A stretch of 64,000 nt of DNA from Devosia sp. (GTDB taxonomy: Bacteria; Pseudomonadota; Alphaproteobacteria; Rhizobiales; Devosiaceae), in assembly GCF_024707125.1 (NCBI RefSeq), contig NZ_JANQAH010000001.1, forward strand, positions 1 through 64,000, written 5' to 3'. Each line of letters opens with the position of its first letter. Within the stretch, counting starts at the first letter, position 1. The position numbers and the translations under genes are program-made. Positions 51,955 through 61,272 of this stretch are shown piece after piece. A model generated the notes under the pieces. The model did not search any database. It was not told the DNA's origin and was given only the letters and a program-made list of their open reading frames with translations.

Positions 51955-53177
51955 GAGCGCGAACCCTCGCGGAACCACTCGACCAGCAGCGCCCGCTCCT
52001 CGGCCGTCATCTCGGTGACATTGCCCGGCGGCATGGCATGGGCATAGCCCGCCTGCATGACGATGTCCTTGGCATGGTTGGCGATCGCAACATCATTATC
52101 GAGAATGACGTTCTTGGGCGCCTCGAACACACCTGGCCAGGCCGGCTCCGCCGTATGGCACATGGCGCAGCGCGTCTGCACGGTCAGGCTCGCCGAAGCA
52201 AAGTGCTCCGTCGCCATGAAGCGCTCGCCCGTCGCGCTGGCCAACGTCTCGGTATCGAGACCCGGCAGCTTCGGCGCCGTCGACAGCCATGCGATCACCA
52301 GAAACAGGATGACCGCCACGCCCCAGGTCCAGTGCGGATTGCCCTTCCTTGCATGGCGCGTGTTGAAATAGTGCCGGATGACCACACCGACGAGGAAGAT
52401 CAGCGAGGCAATGATCCAGTTCCACTGCGTGGCGAACGCCAGCGGATAGTGGGACGAGAGCATGAAGAAAATAACGGGCAGCGTCAGGTAGTTGTTGTGC
52501 AGCGAGCGCTGCTTGGCGATCTTGCCATATTTGGCATCGGGCACCTTGCCCGCCTTGAGGTCGCCCACCACGATCTTCTGGTTGGGAATGATGATCATGG
52601 CCACGTTTGCCGCCATGATGGTCGCGGTAAACGCGCCCATATGCAGCATGGCCGCGCGCCCGGTGAAAAGCTGCGTATAGCCCCAGCTCGCCGCCACCAG
52701 GATAGCGAACAACACCAGCATCAGCCCGGTCGTCGATTGCCCAATAGGCGACTTGCAGAGCGCATCATAAAGCACCCAGCCCAGCACGATCGACCCAATC
52801 GAAAGCAGGATCGCACCCCAGCTCGGAATATCGAGCACATTGCGATCAACGAGATAGAGATCGGCGCCAACATAATAGATCAGCGCCAGCAGCATCGCGC
52901 CGCTCATCCAGGTCCAATAGCTTTCCCATTTGAACCAGGTCAGGTGCTCCGGAAGGAATTCCGGCGCCACCAGATATTTGTTGATGTGATAAAATCCGCC
53001 CCCATGCACCTGCCATTCCTCGCCATGGGCGAGCGGCGGCAGGCTCGGGGTCTTGCGCAGGCCAAGATCGAGCGCGATGAAATAGAAAGACGAACCGATC
53101 CAGGCGATAGCCGTGATCACGTGCAACCAGCGCACGGCGAACATCAGCCACTCGTAGAAAATTGCCAGATCGCCCAT
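51951..53177 (-). CDS. puuD: Membrane urate hydroxylase PuuD
   Basis: This 408-residue inner-membrane enzyme oxidises urate to 5-hydroxyisourate and passes the electrons to the respiratory chain. The N-terminal part has about eight hydrophobic segments (ALRW-type start MGDLAIFYEWLMFAVRW; HVITAIAWIGSSFYFIALD), and a C-terminal cytochrome c domain carries CAMCH at 337-341 with a later MPPGN methionine ligand. It replaces a soluble uricase. I chose the ATG at 53177, and the stop overlaps guaD. Confidence 0.93.
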   Translation of the reverse strand: MGDLAIFYEWLMFAVRWLHVITAIAWIGSSFYFIALDLGLRKTPSLPPLAHGEEWQVHGGGFYHINKYLVAPEFLPEHLTWFKWESYWTWMSGAMLLALIYYVGADLYLVDRNVLDIPSWGAILLSIGSIVLGWVLYDALCKSPIGQSTTGLMLVLFAILVAASWGYTQLFTGRAAMLHMGAFTATIMAANVAMIIIPNQKIVVGDLKAGKVPDAKYGKIAKQRSLHNNYLTLPVIFFMLSSHYPLAFATQWNWIIASLIFLVGVVIRHYFNTRHARKGNPHWTWGVAVILFLVIAWLSTAPKLPGLDTETLASATGERFMATEHFASASLTVQTRCAMCHTAEPAWPGVFEAPKNVILDNDVAIANHAKDIVMQAGYAHAMPPGNVTEMTAEERALLVEWFREGSRS

Positions 53178-53249
53178 CGCCCCGTCCTCTTCAGTCGTGA
53201 AAAGGGGCGGGCGTGAGCCCGCCCCCAAATGTCAGAATTCCGGCCGCAA

Positions 53250-54335
53250 TCAGGCGGGCGGAATGACGCCTTCGACGTACCAATCCATGCTGAGGAGTTC
53301 GGCATCGGTCATGGTCACGCCAGCGGCAACGCGCTCGGTGCCGGTGTGATCGTTGATCGGGCCAGTGAAGATGTGGACCGAACCATCGATCTGGCCGGTG
53401 CGCATGGCTTCAGCCGCCGTAACGACATCGGCCGGAACCTTCGCATTGTACGGGCCCATCTGGACCACGTCTTCCTTGAGACCTTCCCAGGTATCGCCCG
53501 GAACCCAGGTACCTTCGATCACGGCCTTGGCCGAGGCCAGGTAGTGCGGGCCCCAGTGGTCGATGATGGCGGTGAGCTGGGTATCGGGAGCGAAGGCGCT
53601 CATGTCGGCACCCTGGCCGAAACCACCCACGATGCCGCGTTCGGCGGCAACCTGCAGGGCAGCCGGACCGTCGGTGTGCTGGGCAACGATATCGATGCCC
53701 TGGTCGATCATGGCGCGGGCAGCGTCAGCTTCCTTGGCTGGGTCGTTCCAGGTCGAGATGTAGACCGGAGTAATGGTGAATTCGGGGTTCACCTGGCGCG
53801 CTGCGAGCACGAAGGAGTTGATGCCCATCACCACTTCCGGGATCGGGAAGGAGCCGATGTAGCCAGCCTTGGCGGTCTTGGACATGTGACCGGCAATCAC
53901 GCCGCAAACGGCGCGGCCTTCGTAGAAGCGGGCGTTGTAGAGGCCCACATTGTCGGCCTTCATGTAGCCGGTGGCGTGCTCGAAGGCGACGTCCGGGAAT
54001 TCCGGCGCGACCTTGATCACCGAGTCACCGAAACCGAAGCTGGTTGCGAAGATCAGCTTGCAGCCCTGCTGGGCCAGTTCGCGCACGACGCGTTCGCAAT
54101 CCGGGCCTTCCGGCACGTTCTCGACGAACATGGTCTCAACCGCATCGCCAAGGTTTTCCTCGACGTAGAGGCGGCCCTGGTTGTGGGCATAGTTGTAGCC
54201 GTTGTCGTTGATCGAACCGACATAGATGAAGCCGATCTTGAGCTTTTCGGCCTGGCCGAAAGCGGTGCCGCCAAGCAGCGGCAAGGTCATGGCAGCGCCG
54301 CCGACCTTGATAAATCCACGACGGGATAGAGTCAT
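53250..54335 (-). CDS. BMP family nucleoside/purine ABC substrate-binding protein
   Basis: This 361-residue periplasmic binding protein of the BMP (PnrA-like) family most likely binds purine nucleosides or nucleobases. The start shows a twin-arginine pattern (SRRGFIK) followed by a hydrophobic stretch ending GTAFGQA, so export may use Tat rather than Sec, and no lipobox cysteine is present. FIYVGSINDNGYNYAHNQG is the family opening. I chose the ATG at 54335 with AGGAGA eight bases upstream. It is the last of the four transporter genes. Confidence 0.9.
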   Translation of the reverse strand: MTLSRRGFIKVGGAAMTLPLLGGTAFGQAEKLKIGFIYVGSINDNGYNYAHNQGRLYVEENLGDAVETMFVENVPEGPDCERVVRELAQQGCKLIFATSFGFGDSVIKVAPEFPDVAFEHATGYMKADNVGLYNARFYEGRAVCGVIAGHMSKTAKAGYIGSFPIPEVVMGINSFVLAARQVNPEFTITPVYISTWNDPAKEADAARAMIDQGIDIVAQHTDGPAALQVAAERGIVGGFGQGADMSAFAPDTQLTAIIDHWGPHYLASAKAVIEGTWVPGDTWEGLKEDVVQMGPYNAKVPADVVTAAEAMRTGQIDGSVHIFTGPINDHTGTERVAAGVTMTDAELLSMDWYVEGVIPPA

Positions 54336-54390
54336 ATTTGTTTCTCCTGACTGACGTTCCGATTGCATGAGGCGGTCATTGGACGCCGCC

Positions 54391-55314
54391 TCAATTGCTG
54401 GGCATGAACGGCTTGCCGAGGCAGGCCGGAGCATTGGTAGAAGCATCGCGCCGGAGCGAAATCAGCACCAGCACGGCGATAGTGGCGATATAGGGCAAGG
54501 CCGCCCAGAGTTCGGACGGAATAGCCGAAAGCGGGCCGCCGCCAGCCTTGGCATAAAGCTCCATGGTCATCACGAGACCAAAGAGATAGGCGCCGCCAAG
54601 CAGGCGGAACGGCCGCCACGAGGCAAAGACCACGAGCGCCACGGCGATCCAGCCGCGCCCCGCCGTCATGCCTTCGGCCCATTGCGGCGTGAGCGTCAAC
54701 GGGAAGCAAGCCCCGGCGACGCCAGCCATGGCACCGCCGAACATCACCGCAAAATAGCGCACCTGGATCACGGAATAGCCGATCGAATGCGCCGACAGGT
54801 CATTCTCACCCACAGCGCGCAGGATCAGCCCCGCGCGGGTCTTCTTGAGGAAGAACCAGATGGCAAAGACCATGAAAAGCGCGAAATAGGCCGGAAACGA
54901 ATATCCGAAGAGCACGCGCAGAACAGGATGCGTGGCGAGATCTGGGAAAATCGGCGACATCAACGCCACCGGCCGTGCCGAATAGGACGCGCCAGCCAGC
55001 GCCGAAAAACCGGTACCGAAGATCGTGAGCGCCAGGCCGGTCGCCGTTTGGTTGGCCGACAGCGACAGTGTCAAAAAGCCAAAAATCAGCGACGCCGCCA
55101 TGCCGGCCGCCGCGCCGCACAGCAGCGCGAGATAGTGATTGCCGGTATGGAATTGCACTACGAAGCCTGCAATGGCACCGAGCAGCATCATGCCCTCGAC
55201 ACCGAGATTGAGCACGCCCGAACGCTCGACAACCAGTTCGCCCAGCGCTGCAATCAGGATGGGTGTCGAGGCGCCGACAACGGTCACGAGAATTGCGATC
55301 GTCAGGTCCATCAT
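54391..55314 (-). CDS. Nucleoside ABC transporter permease (second)
   Basis: This 307-residue inner-membrane permease of the BPD_transp_2 group has about eight to nine hydrophobic segments and the family pattern SGVLNLGVEGMMLLGAIAGF near the N terminus, with GENDLSAHSIGYSVIQVRYF in the cytoplasmic coupling region. Its start overlaps the upstream permease stop by four bases. It forms a heterodimer with that permease. Confidence 0.91.
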   Translation of the reverse strand: MMDLTIAILVTVVGASTPILIAALGELVVERSGVLNLGVEGMMLLGAIAGFVVQFHTGNHYLALLCGAAAGMAASLIFGFLTLSLSANQTATGLALTIFGTGFSALAGASYSARPVALMSPIFPDLATHPVLRVLFGYSFPAYFALFMVFAIWFFLKKTRAGLILRAVGENDLSAHSIGYSVIQVRYFAVMFGGAMAGVAGACFPLTLTPQWAEGMTAGRGWIAVALVVFASWRPFRLLGGAYLFGLVMTMELYAKAGGGPLSAIPSELWAALPYIATIAVLVLISLRRDASTNAPACLGKPFMPSN

Positions 55315-56396
55315 GCCGCTCCCGCGCTGGCTTCAGGGCTGATGCGGCGGATGCGATAGCGCACCAGAATATCGCCGGCGAGCAGCAGGAAGAGCATCAT
55401 CGCCTGGAAAATGCCGGTGGCTTCGTCGGGGAGGCCAATGGTGGTCTGCGCCACCTGCCCGCCGACGAAAGTGATGGCGAGCACCACACCGGCAACAATC
55501 ACGCCCAGCGGATTGAGCCGCCCGAGGAAGGCAACGATAATGGCCGTGAAGCCGTAATTGGTCGGAAAGCCGGGCACCATGCGTTGGAATGGCCCCGCCA
55601 CCTCCAGCATACCCGCAAGACCCGCCAACCCACCGCTGACCAGCATGGCCAGCCAGATCGTCTTGTTCTCGGAAAAGCCGCCATAGCGCGCTGCATGCGG
55701 CGCAGCGCCAACCACGCGCATGCGATAGCCGAACACCGTCTTGCTCATCACGAACCAGGCAATCAGCGCCACGATCACGGCAATCGGCACACCCAGATGC
55801 ACAATGGTGCCGGGAATGATGTTGGGCAGGCGCGCCGCCTCGGAGAAGAGGCGCGATTGCGGAAAGCCGATACCCATCGGGTCCTTCCACGGACCGCGGA
55901 TGAGGTAGTAGATCAGCTGCACCGATGCATAAGTCAGCATCAGGCTGGTCAGGATTTCGTTGACATTGAGCCGGGTCTTGAGAAAGGCCGGAATGGAGGC
56001 ATAGGCCATGCCGCCCAGCATGCCGGCAATAGCCATGAGCGGCAGGATCCACCAGCCGGACATGCCCCAGGTGAGAAGCGCAATGCTGGTCGCCGCCAGG
56101 GCGCCGATGATGTACTGCCCCTCCGCGCCGATATTCCAGACATTGGCGCGATAGGCGACCGACAGGCCCGTACCGATGATGATCAGCGGCGCCGCCTTGA
56201 TCCCAAGGTCCTGCCACTTGTAGGGGTTGGTCAGAGGCGTGAAGAAGATCTCCTGCACAGCCCGGAGGCCATTGTAGCCAATGGCCGAAAACAGCAGGCA
56301 TCCCAGGATCATGGTCAGCACCACGGCAGCGACCGGGGTACCATAGAGCATCAGCTTGGAGGGTTCTGGACGCTTTTCAAGCCGGAAGCGCATCAT
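55311..56396 (-). CDS. Nucleoside ABC transporter permease (first)
   Basis: This 361-residue BPD_transp_2 permease carries ANVWNIGAEGQYIIGALAAT, LKTRLNVNEILTSLMLTYAS and AAPHAARYGGFSENKTIWLA as the recognisable cytoplasmic and periplasmic loops. The ATG at 56396 overlaps the ATPase stop (ATGA), which fixes this start over longer upstream frames. Members import purine nucleosides with BMP-type binding proteins. Confidence 0.91.
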   Translation of the reverse strand: MMRFRLEKRPEPSKLMLYGTPVAAVVLTMILGCLLFSAIGYNGLRAVQEIFFTPLTNPYKWQDLGIKAAPLIIIGTGLSVAYRANVWNIGAEGQYIIGALAATSIALLTWGMSGWWILPLMAIAGMLGGMAYASIPAFLKTRLNVNEILTSLMLTYASVQLIYYLIRGPWKDPMGIGFPQSRLFSEAARLPNIIPGTIVHLGVPIAVIVALIAWFVMSKTVFGYRMRVVGAAPHAARYGGFSENKTIWLAMLVSGGLAGLAGMLEVAGPFQRMVPGFPTNYGFTAIIVAFLGRLNPLGVIVAGVVLAITFVGGQVAQTTIGLPDEATGIFQAMMLFLLLAGDILVRYRIRRISPEASAGAA

Positions 56397-57910
56397 GCGG
56401 TCTCCATTGAACCGTGTACGCCGCCCATCAGCAGCCCAATTTCTTCCACGCTGAATTCCTTCACCGGCCGGGCCGCGCTGAGGCGCCCCATATTGATGAC
56501 CGCCAGCGTATCGCAAAGCGCGCGCAGCTCGTCGAGGTCCTGGCTGATGACGACGATAGCCGAACCCGCCGCCGCCAGATCAACCAGCGCCTGATGAATA
56601 GCCGCTGCAGCGCCAGCGTCGACACCCCAGGTCGGCTGGCTGACCACCAGCACTGTCGGCTTCTGCAGGATCTCGCGGCCCATGATGTATTTCTGGAGGT
56701 TCCCGCCCGAAAGCGAACCCGCCGTCGAAGCCGGCCCCAGCGCCTTTACGGCAAAATCGGCAATCACCTTGCCCGTGTAGGTCTTGGCCGCACCCGAATT
56801 GATCAGCCCCAGCACCACCATGCCGAGCCGGTCGCGCGCCGTCAGCACCGAATTGTCCGAGAGCGAAAAGTCGCCCACCGCAGCGTGGCCATTGCGCTCT
56901 TCCGGCACCGCGCAAAGCCCCCTGCGGCGCCGCTCGGTCGTGTTCATCAGGCCAATGCCAAACCCATCGATGGTGATGGCCTCACGGTCATCGCCGATAA
57001 GCTCGCCCGAAAGCGCGTCAAGCAATGCATTCTGGCCATTGCCGGCAACACCAGCGACACCGAGGATTTCGCCGGCCCGCACGGTAAAGCTGACATTGTC
57101 GACGGCCACATCGAAGTGCCCGGTCTTAATGGTCGAAAGCTTGTTCACCACCAGCTTGGGCGGCCCAAACGTCCGCCCCTCAGCCTTCACGATATCCTTG
57201 AGCCCCGCGCCGATCATCTTCTCGGCCATAGAGCGGCTCGTCTCCTGCTTGGGATCACAGGTATCGACCAGCTTACCCCCACGCAAAATGGTCGCCGTAT
57301 CGCACAAGGCTTTGATTTCATGCAGCTTGTGCGAAATGTAGAGGATCGAACAACCCTCGGCCGCGAGCTTACGCAGGACCGTGAAAAGCTGCTCCACTTC
57401 CTGCGGCGTCAGCACCGAAGTCGGCTCATCCATGATCAGCAGCTGCGGATTGAGCAACAAGGCACGCACGATCTCGATACGCTGCCGCTCACCAACCGAT
57501 AGCGTCGCCACCGTCCGATGAGGATCGAGCGCCAGGCCATAGGTCTCCATGACCTCGCGAATACGGCTTTCGAGTTCGCGCGACGGGATTTTCGCATCCA
57601 TGCCGAGCGCAATGTTCTCAAGCACCGTCAGCGCTTCGAACAGCGAGAAATGCTGGAACACCATGCCGATGCCGAGTTTTCGCGCTGCCTTGGGATTGGC
57701 CACCACGACGGGCTCGCCATTCCAGCGGATTTCGCCGGCATCAGGCTGCATGATGCCATAGATCATTTTGACGAGGGTGGATTTTCCGGCGCCGTTTTCG
57801 CCAAGGAGCGCGTGGATTTCGCCAGGCTTTACCGCAAATGACACATGGTCATTGGCCAGAACGCCGGGGAATTGCTTGGTAATGCCGGTCAGTTCGAGCC
57901 GATTGGGCAT
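56393..57910 (-). CDS. Nucleoside ABC transporter ATP-binding protein (two ATPase domains)
   Basis: This 505-residue protein has two ABC domains. The first has Walker A GENGAGKST, signature LSVGERQRIE and Walker B LLIMDEPTSVL. The second has a degenerate Walker A (GVAGNGQNALLD, no lysine), signature LSGGNLQKY and an altered Walker B (VLVVSQPTWGVD), the usual asymmetry in this family. I chose the ATG at 57910; the upstream frame covers a hairpin. It opens the four-gene transporter block. Confidence 0.93.
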   Translation of the reverse strand: MPNRLELTGITKQFPGVLANDHVSFAVKPGEIHALLGENGAGKSTLVKMIYGIMQPDAGEIRWNGEPVVVANPKAARKLGIGMVFQHFSLFEALTVLENIALGMDAKIPSRELESRIREVMETYGLALDPHRTVATLSVGERQRIEIVRALLLNPQLLIMDEPTSVLTPQEVEQLFTVLRKLAAEGCSILYISHKLHEIKALCDTATILRGGKLVDTCDPKQETSRSMAEKMIGAGLKDIVKAEGRTFGPPKLVVNKLSTIKTGHFDVAVDNVSFTVRAGEILGVAGVAGNGQNALLDALSGELIGDDREAITIDGFGIGLMNTTERRRRGLCAVPEERNGHAAVGDFSLSDNSVLTARDRLGMVVLGLINSGAAKTYTGKVIADFAVKALGPASTAGSLSGGNLQKYIMGREILQKPTVLVVSQPTWGVDAGAAAAIHQALVDLAAAGSAIVVISQDLDELRALCDTLAVINMGRLSAARPVKEFSVEEIGLLMGGVHGSMETA

Positions 57911-57925
57911 ATCAAAATCCACTCG

Positions 57926-57949
57926 CCACCCCCTGTTTCCCGGGGGTGG
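57926..57949. promoter_or_regulatory. Hairpin immediately upstream of the nucleoside ABC transporter genes
   Basis: CCACCCCC (57926-57933) pairs with GGGGGTGG (57942-57949), 16 to 39 bases ahead of the ATPase ATG. It could affect message processing or translation start between xdhC and the transporter genes. Confidence 0.4.
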
Positions 57950-58032
57950 GCGTGCGCCCGTTCGATGCTTCCCGTCCCCCAATCTGGACCATAACTTCAG
58001 CCGCGGCTAGTACTGCAATAACCGATGGTCGT

Positions 58033-58773
58033 TTATCCCCAAGCCCTTGCGCCCCAATAGGTAACACCAGCCGCTGCAAAAGCGCCTTGTCGCCCCCCCT
58101 GCTCCACGAACCAGCTCGCAAACTTGGCGCGTTTGGTCTTCGAGCCAACCATGCCGACATAGGGGCTGTCGAGCCGGTTCAGCGCCTCAGCGGCAATCAG
58201 AAAATCGAGCGCGTGGTCGTGCGTCATGATCACAAAGGCACTGCCCTTCGGCGCCGACCGCACCACCGCCTCCGGCATGGCCACACGCCGATGCGCAATC
58301 CCGGGCGGCAATTGGTCCAGCTCGTCCTGCCGCGTATCGATGACTTCCATCCGCACCGGCAGCAGCGCCAGCATCTGCGCCAACACCCGCCCCACATGCC
58401 CCGCGCCAAAGACATAAACCTGTGGTGTCGAAGCAATCTCGACCTCGAGCCGCGCGGCATAGTCGCGGCGAATGACGGCATCCGCATAGCGCAGCTCGAC
58501 CTTCACCCGCCCGCCGCAACATTGCCCGATCTCCGGCCCCAGCGGCACATCCATGGCCTCTTCCGCGCGCCCCTCGGCAATCAACCGCCGCGCATGGTCG
58601 ATGACCATATATTCGAGCGCCCCGCCCCCAATGGTCCCAAAAATGGCCCCCAGCGCCACAAGCATGAACGTGCCCTCCTCGCGCGGCGAGGAGCCGCGAA
58701 CGGCGGTGAGTTCGCAGGCAATGACATCGGAGTTGGCGGCAAGGAAAGTCTCGAGAGTGGCGGACGTGGTCAT
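58033..58773 (-). CDS. xdhC: Xanthine dehydrogenase accessory protein XdhC
   Basis: This 246-residue protein inserts the sulfurated molybdenum cofactor into xanthine dehydrogenase. The N-terminal XdhC domain shows ACELTAVRGSSPREEGTFML and GTIGGGALEYMVIDHARRL; the C-terminal Rossmann domain shows VYVFGAGHVGRVLAQML and HDHALDFLIAAEAL. I chose the ATG at 58773. It lies downstream of xdhAB on the same strand, behind 165 bases of repeat-containing spacer. Confidence 0.92.
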   Translation of the reverse strand: MTTSATLETFLAANSDVIACELTAVRGSSPREEGTFMLVALGAIFGTIGGGALEYMVIDHARRLIAEGRAEEAMDVPLGPEIGQCCGGRVKVELRYADAVIRRDYAARLEVEIASTPQVYVFGAGHVGRVLAQMLALLPVRMEVIDTRQDELDQLPPGIAHRRVAMPEAVVRSAPKGSAFVIMTHDHALDFLIAAEALNRLDSPYVGMVGSKTKRAKFASWFVEQGGRQGAFAAAGVTYWGARAWG

Positions 58774-58800
58774 CGAACCGACGAGCCTCCCACAACCCAC

Positions 58801-58925
58801 CGTGTCATTCCCGCGAAAGCGGGAATCTCACGACGCCGAGACAATTTCAGATGCGAGCGCGAGGCATGCCAAAAACTCGATACGGCACCTCCCCTAGATG
58901 GGGGAGGCTGGGAGGGGGTGGGGCC
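58801..58925. repeat. Mosaic of palindromic repeats between xdhB and xdhC
   Basis: A copy of the GTCATTCCCGCGAAAGCGGG repeat (58804-58827; other copies at 9706 and 9748) is followed by a second GC-rich palindrome around 58889-58921 with CCTCCCC and GGGGGAGG arms. Insertion of such elements within an operon may uncouple xdhC from xdhAB. Confidence 0.65.
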
Positions 58926-58938
58926 ACGCGCGCCAGCT

Positions 58939-61272
58939 TCACCCCCGCGCCTCCTTCTTCAGCCGCTCGACGCCCATCAGCACCCGCTCCGGCGTCACCG
59001 GCATATCGAGCTGCGGCGCGATCCGATAATCCGCCACACTCGCCACCGCCATGCCCAGTGCCTCAGGCACACTCATCGCCAGCATGAATGGCGGCTCACC
59101 CACCGCCTTCGACCGCCCGATCGTCGGCTCCCTGTTCACCGACCATTCCGCCAGCTTCACATTGAAAACCGGCGGCACATCGCTCGCGAGCGGGATCTTG
59201 TACGTCGAAGGCGCATGCGTCCGCAGCTGCCCCTTGGCATCCCAGACCAGCTCTTCCGTCGTCAGCCACCCCATGCCCTGCACAAAGGCGCCTTCCACCT
59301 GACCCAGATCGATAGCCGGATTCAGCGATTTACCCACGTCATGCAGAATATCCACGCGATCAACGGTGTACTCGCCCGTCAGCGTATCGATGGTGACCTC
59401 GCTCACCGAAGCGCCATAGGCAAAGTAGTAGAACGGATGCCCCTGCCCCGTAGCGCGGTTCCAGTGGATCTTCGGCGTCTTGTAAAAGCCAGCCGCCGAA
59501 AGCTGCACCCGGTTCATATAGGCGGAGGCGGCCAGTTCAGCGAAACCAACAAACTTCGGCCCCGCCTGAATACCGCCCTGCACCCACTCGCAGGCGCTTT
59601 CTTCGACCTGATGGAGCTTGGCCGCATGAGCAACCAGCCGCTCCTTGATCTGCCGGCAGGCGTCATACGCCGCCATGCCATTGAGATCGGAGCCCGACGA
59701 CGCGGCCGTAGCCGACGTATTCGGCACCTTGCCCGTGGACGTCGCCATGATCTTGACCGTGTCGAGGTTCACCCCGAACGCATCGGCCACCACTTGCGCC
59801 ACCTTGATGTAGAGCCCCTGCCCCATCTCGGTGCCGCCATGGGAAAGATGGATCGACCCATCCTTGTAGACATGCACCAGCGCCCCGGCCTGATTGTACC
59901 AGGTCGCCGTGAAGGAGATGCCGAATTTCACCGGCGTCAGCGAAATCCCCTTCTTGAGCACCGCACTGGTCTTGTTGAACTCAACAATCGCCTTGCGCCG
60001 CGCCTGATAATCCGACGAGGCCTCCAGCTCATCCACCACCCGGTGGATGATATTGTCCTCCACCACCTGATGGTACGGCGTCACATTGTCGGTATCGGTG
60101 CCATAAAAATTGGCCTTGCGTATATCGAGCGGGTCCTTGCCCAGTGCATAGGCAATATCCTCGATCCAGCGCTCCGCCCCCACCATGCCCTGCGGCCCGC
60201 CAAAGCCACGGAAGGCCGTGTTGGAGACGGTATTGGTATAAAGCGGCTCCGACCGTGCCCGCACATTGGGATACCAATAGGCATTGTCGCAGTGGAACAG
60301 CGCACGATCCGTCACCGGCCCCGAAAGATCGGCCGAAAAACCGCCCCGCGCCGCATAGACCGCATCCACCGCATGAATCTTGCCGGTCTCGTCATAGCCG
60401 ACATCATAATCGACCACGAAATCGTGCCGCTTGCCCGTCGCGCTCATGTCGTCGTCGCGGTCCGGCCTGATCTTGCAGGCCCGGTTCCACTTCTTGGCCG
60501 CCAGCGCCGCCACCACGGCAAAGAGATTGCCCTGCGTTTCCTTGCCGCCAAAACCCCCGCCCATGCGGCGCACATTGACCGTCACCGCATTCTGACGAAT
60601 GCCCAGCGCATGCGCGACGATCAACTGCACTTCAGTCGGGTGCTGGGTCGAGGAATTGACGACAACGTCCTCGTCCTCGCCGGGGATCGCCAGCGCAATC
60701 TGCCCTTCGAGATAAAAGTGGTCCTGCCCGCCAATGGTGATCGCACCCTTGGCCCGGCGTGGCGCTCCGGAGAGACCCGCCTTCACATCACCCCGCTCAA
60801 GCTTCAACGGCGGCGTCACCAGTTTGCCGCCGGCCGCCTGGGCCGAGCGCACATCGGTGAAATAGGAAAGGTCCTTGTACTCGATCTTCGCCAGATGCGC
60901 CGCCCGCCGCGCCTGATCGCGCGTCTCGGCCACCACGGCGAAAAGCGGCTGGCCCCAGAAATGCGTCACACCCTGGGCAAATAGCGGCTCGTCATGCACA
61001 TGCGCCGAGCTGATATCCAGCTCCCCCGGCACATCGTCATTGGTCAGCACACCAATGACCCCCGGCGCCTTCAGCACCTCCGAAAAATCCATGCCGACAA
61101 TCTCGGCATGCGGCTTGGTCGAGAGCCCCAGATAGGCATGCATTGTGCCCACCGGCTCGGCTATATCGTCGATATATTCGGCCGTGCCGGTGACGTGCTT
61201 GGGGCCGCTATCGTGCCGCGTATTGGTATGCAGCACCGCCAGATTGATGGGAGCCTGATGCTTGTTCATCAC
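58939..61272 (-). CDS. xdhB: Xanthine dehydrogenase, molybdopterin-binding subunit
   Basis: This 777-residue large subunit hydroxylates hypoxanthine and xanthine at the molybdenum centre. Blocks include RRMGGGFGGKETQGN, NTAFRGFGGPQGM, the GGTEMGQGLYIKVAQ cofactor segment and the C-terminal KAVGEPPFMLA holding the catalytic glutamate. The length is normal. Its start overlaps the xdhA stop by four bases (ATGA), so the subunits are made together. Confidence 0.96.
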   Translation of the reverse strand: MMNKHQAPINLAVLHTNTRHDSGPKHVTGTAEYIDDIAEPVGTMHAYLGLSTKPHAEIVGMDFSEVLKAPGVIGVLTNDDVPGELDISSAHVHDEPLFAQGVTHFWGQPLFAVVAETRDQARRAAHLAKIEYKDLSYFTDVRSAQAAGGKLVTPPLKLERGDVKAGLSGAPRRAKGAITIGGQDHFYLEGQIALAIPGEDEDVVVNSSTQHPTEVQLIVAHALGIRQNAVTVNVRRMGGGFGGKETQGNLFAVVAALAAKKWNRACKIRPDRDDDMSATGKRHDFVVDYDVGYDETGKIHAVDAVYAARGGFSADLSGPVTDRALFHCDNAYWYPNVRARSEPLYTNTVSNTAFRGFGGPQGMVGAERWIEDIAYALGKDPLDIRKANFYGTDTDNVTPYHQVVEDNIIHRVVDELEASSDYQARRKAIVEFNKTSAVLKKGISLTPVKFGISFTATWYNQAGALVHVYKDGSIHLSHGGTEMGQGLYIKVAQVVADAFGVNLDTVKIMATSTGKVPNTSATAASSGSDLNGMAAYDACRQIKERLVAHAAKLHQVEESACEWVQGGIQAGPKFVGFAELAASAYMNRVQLSAAGFYKTPKIHWNRATGQGHPFYYFAYGASVSEVTIDTLTGEYTVDRVDILHDVGKSLNPAIDLGQVEGAFVQGMGWLTTEELVWDAKGQLRTHAPSTYKIPLASDVPPVFNVKLAEWSVNREPTIGRSKAVGEPPFMLAMSVPEALGMAVASVADYRIAPQLDMPVTPERVLMGVERLKKEARG

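Noticed and set aside
57946..60984. 1012-codon open frame on the plus strand
   Set aside because: It runs across xdhC, a repeat-filled spacer and xdhB in antisense and is rich in Arg, His and Pro as expected for a shadow frame. The minus-strand genes have clear catalytic motifs.
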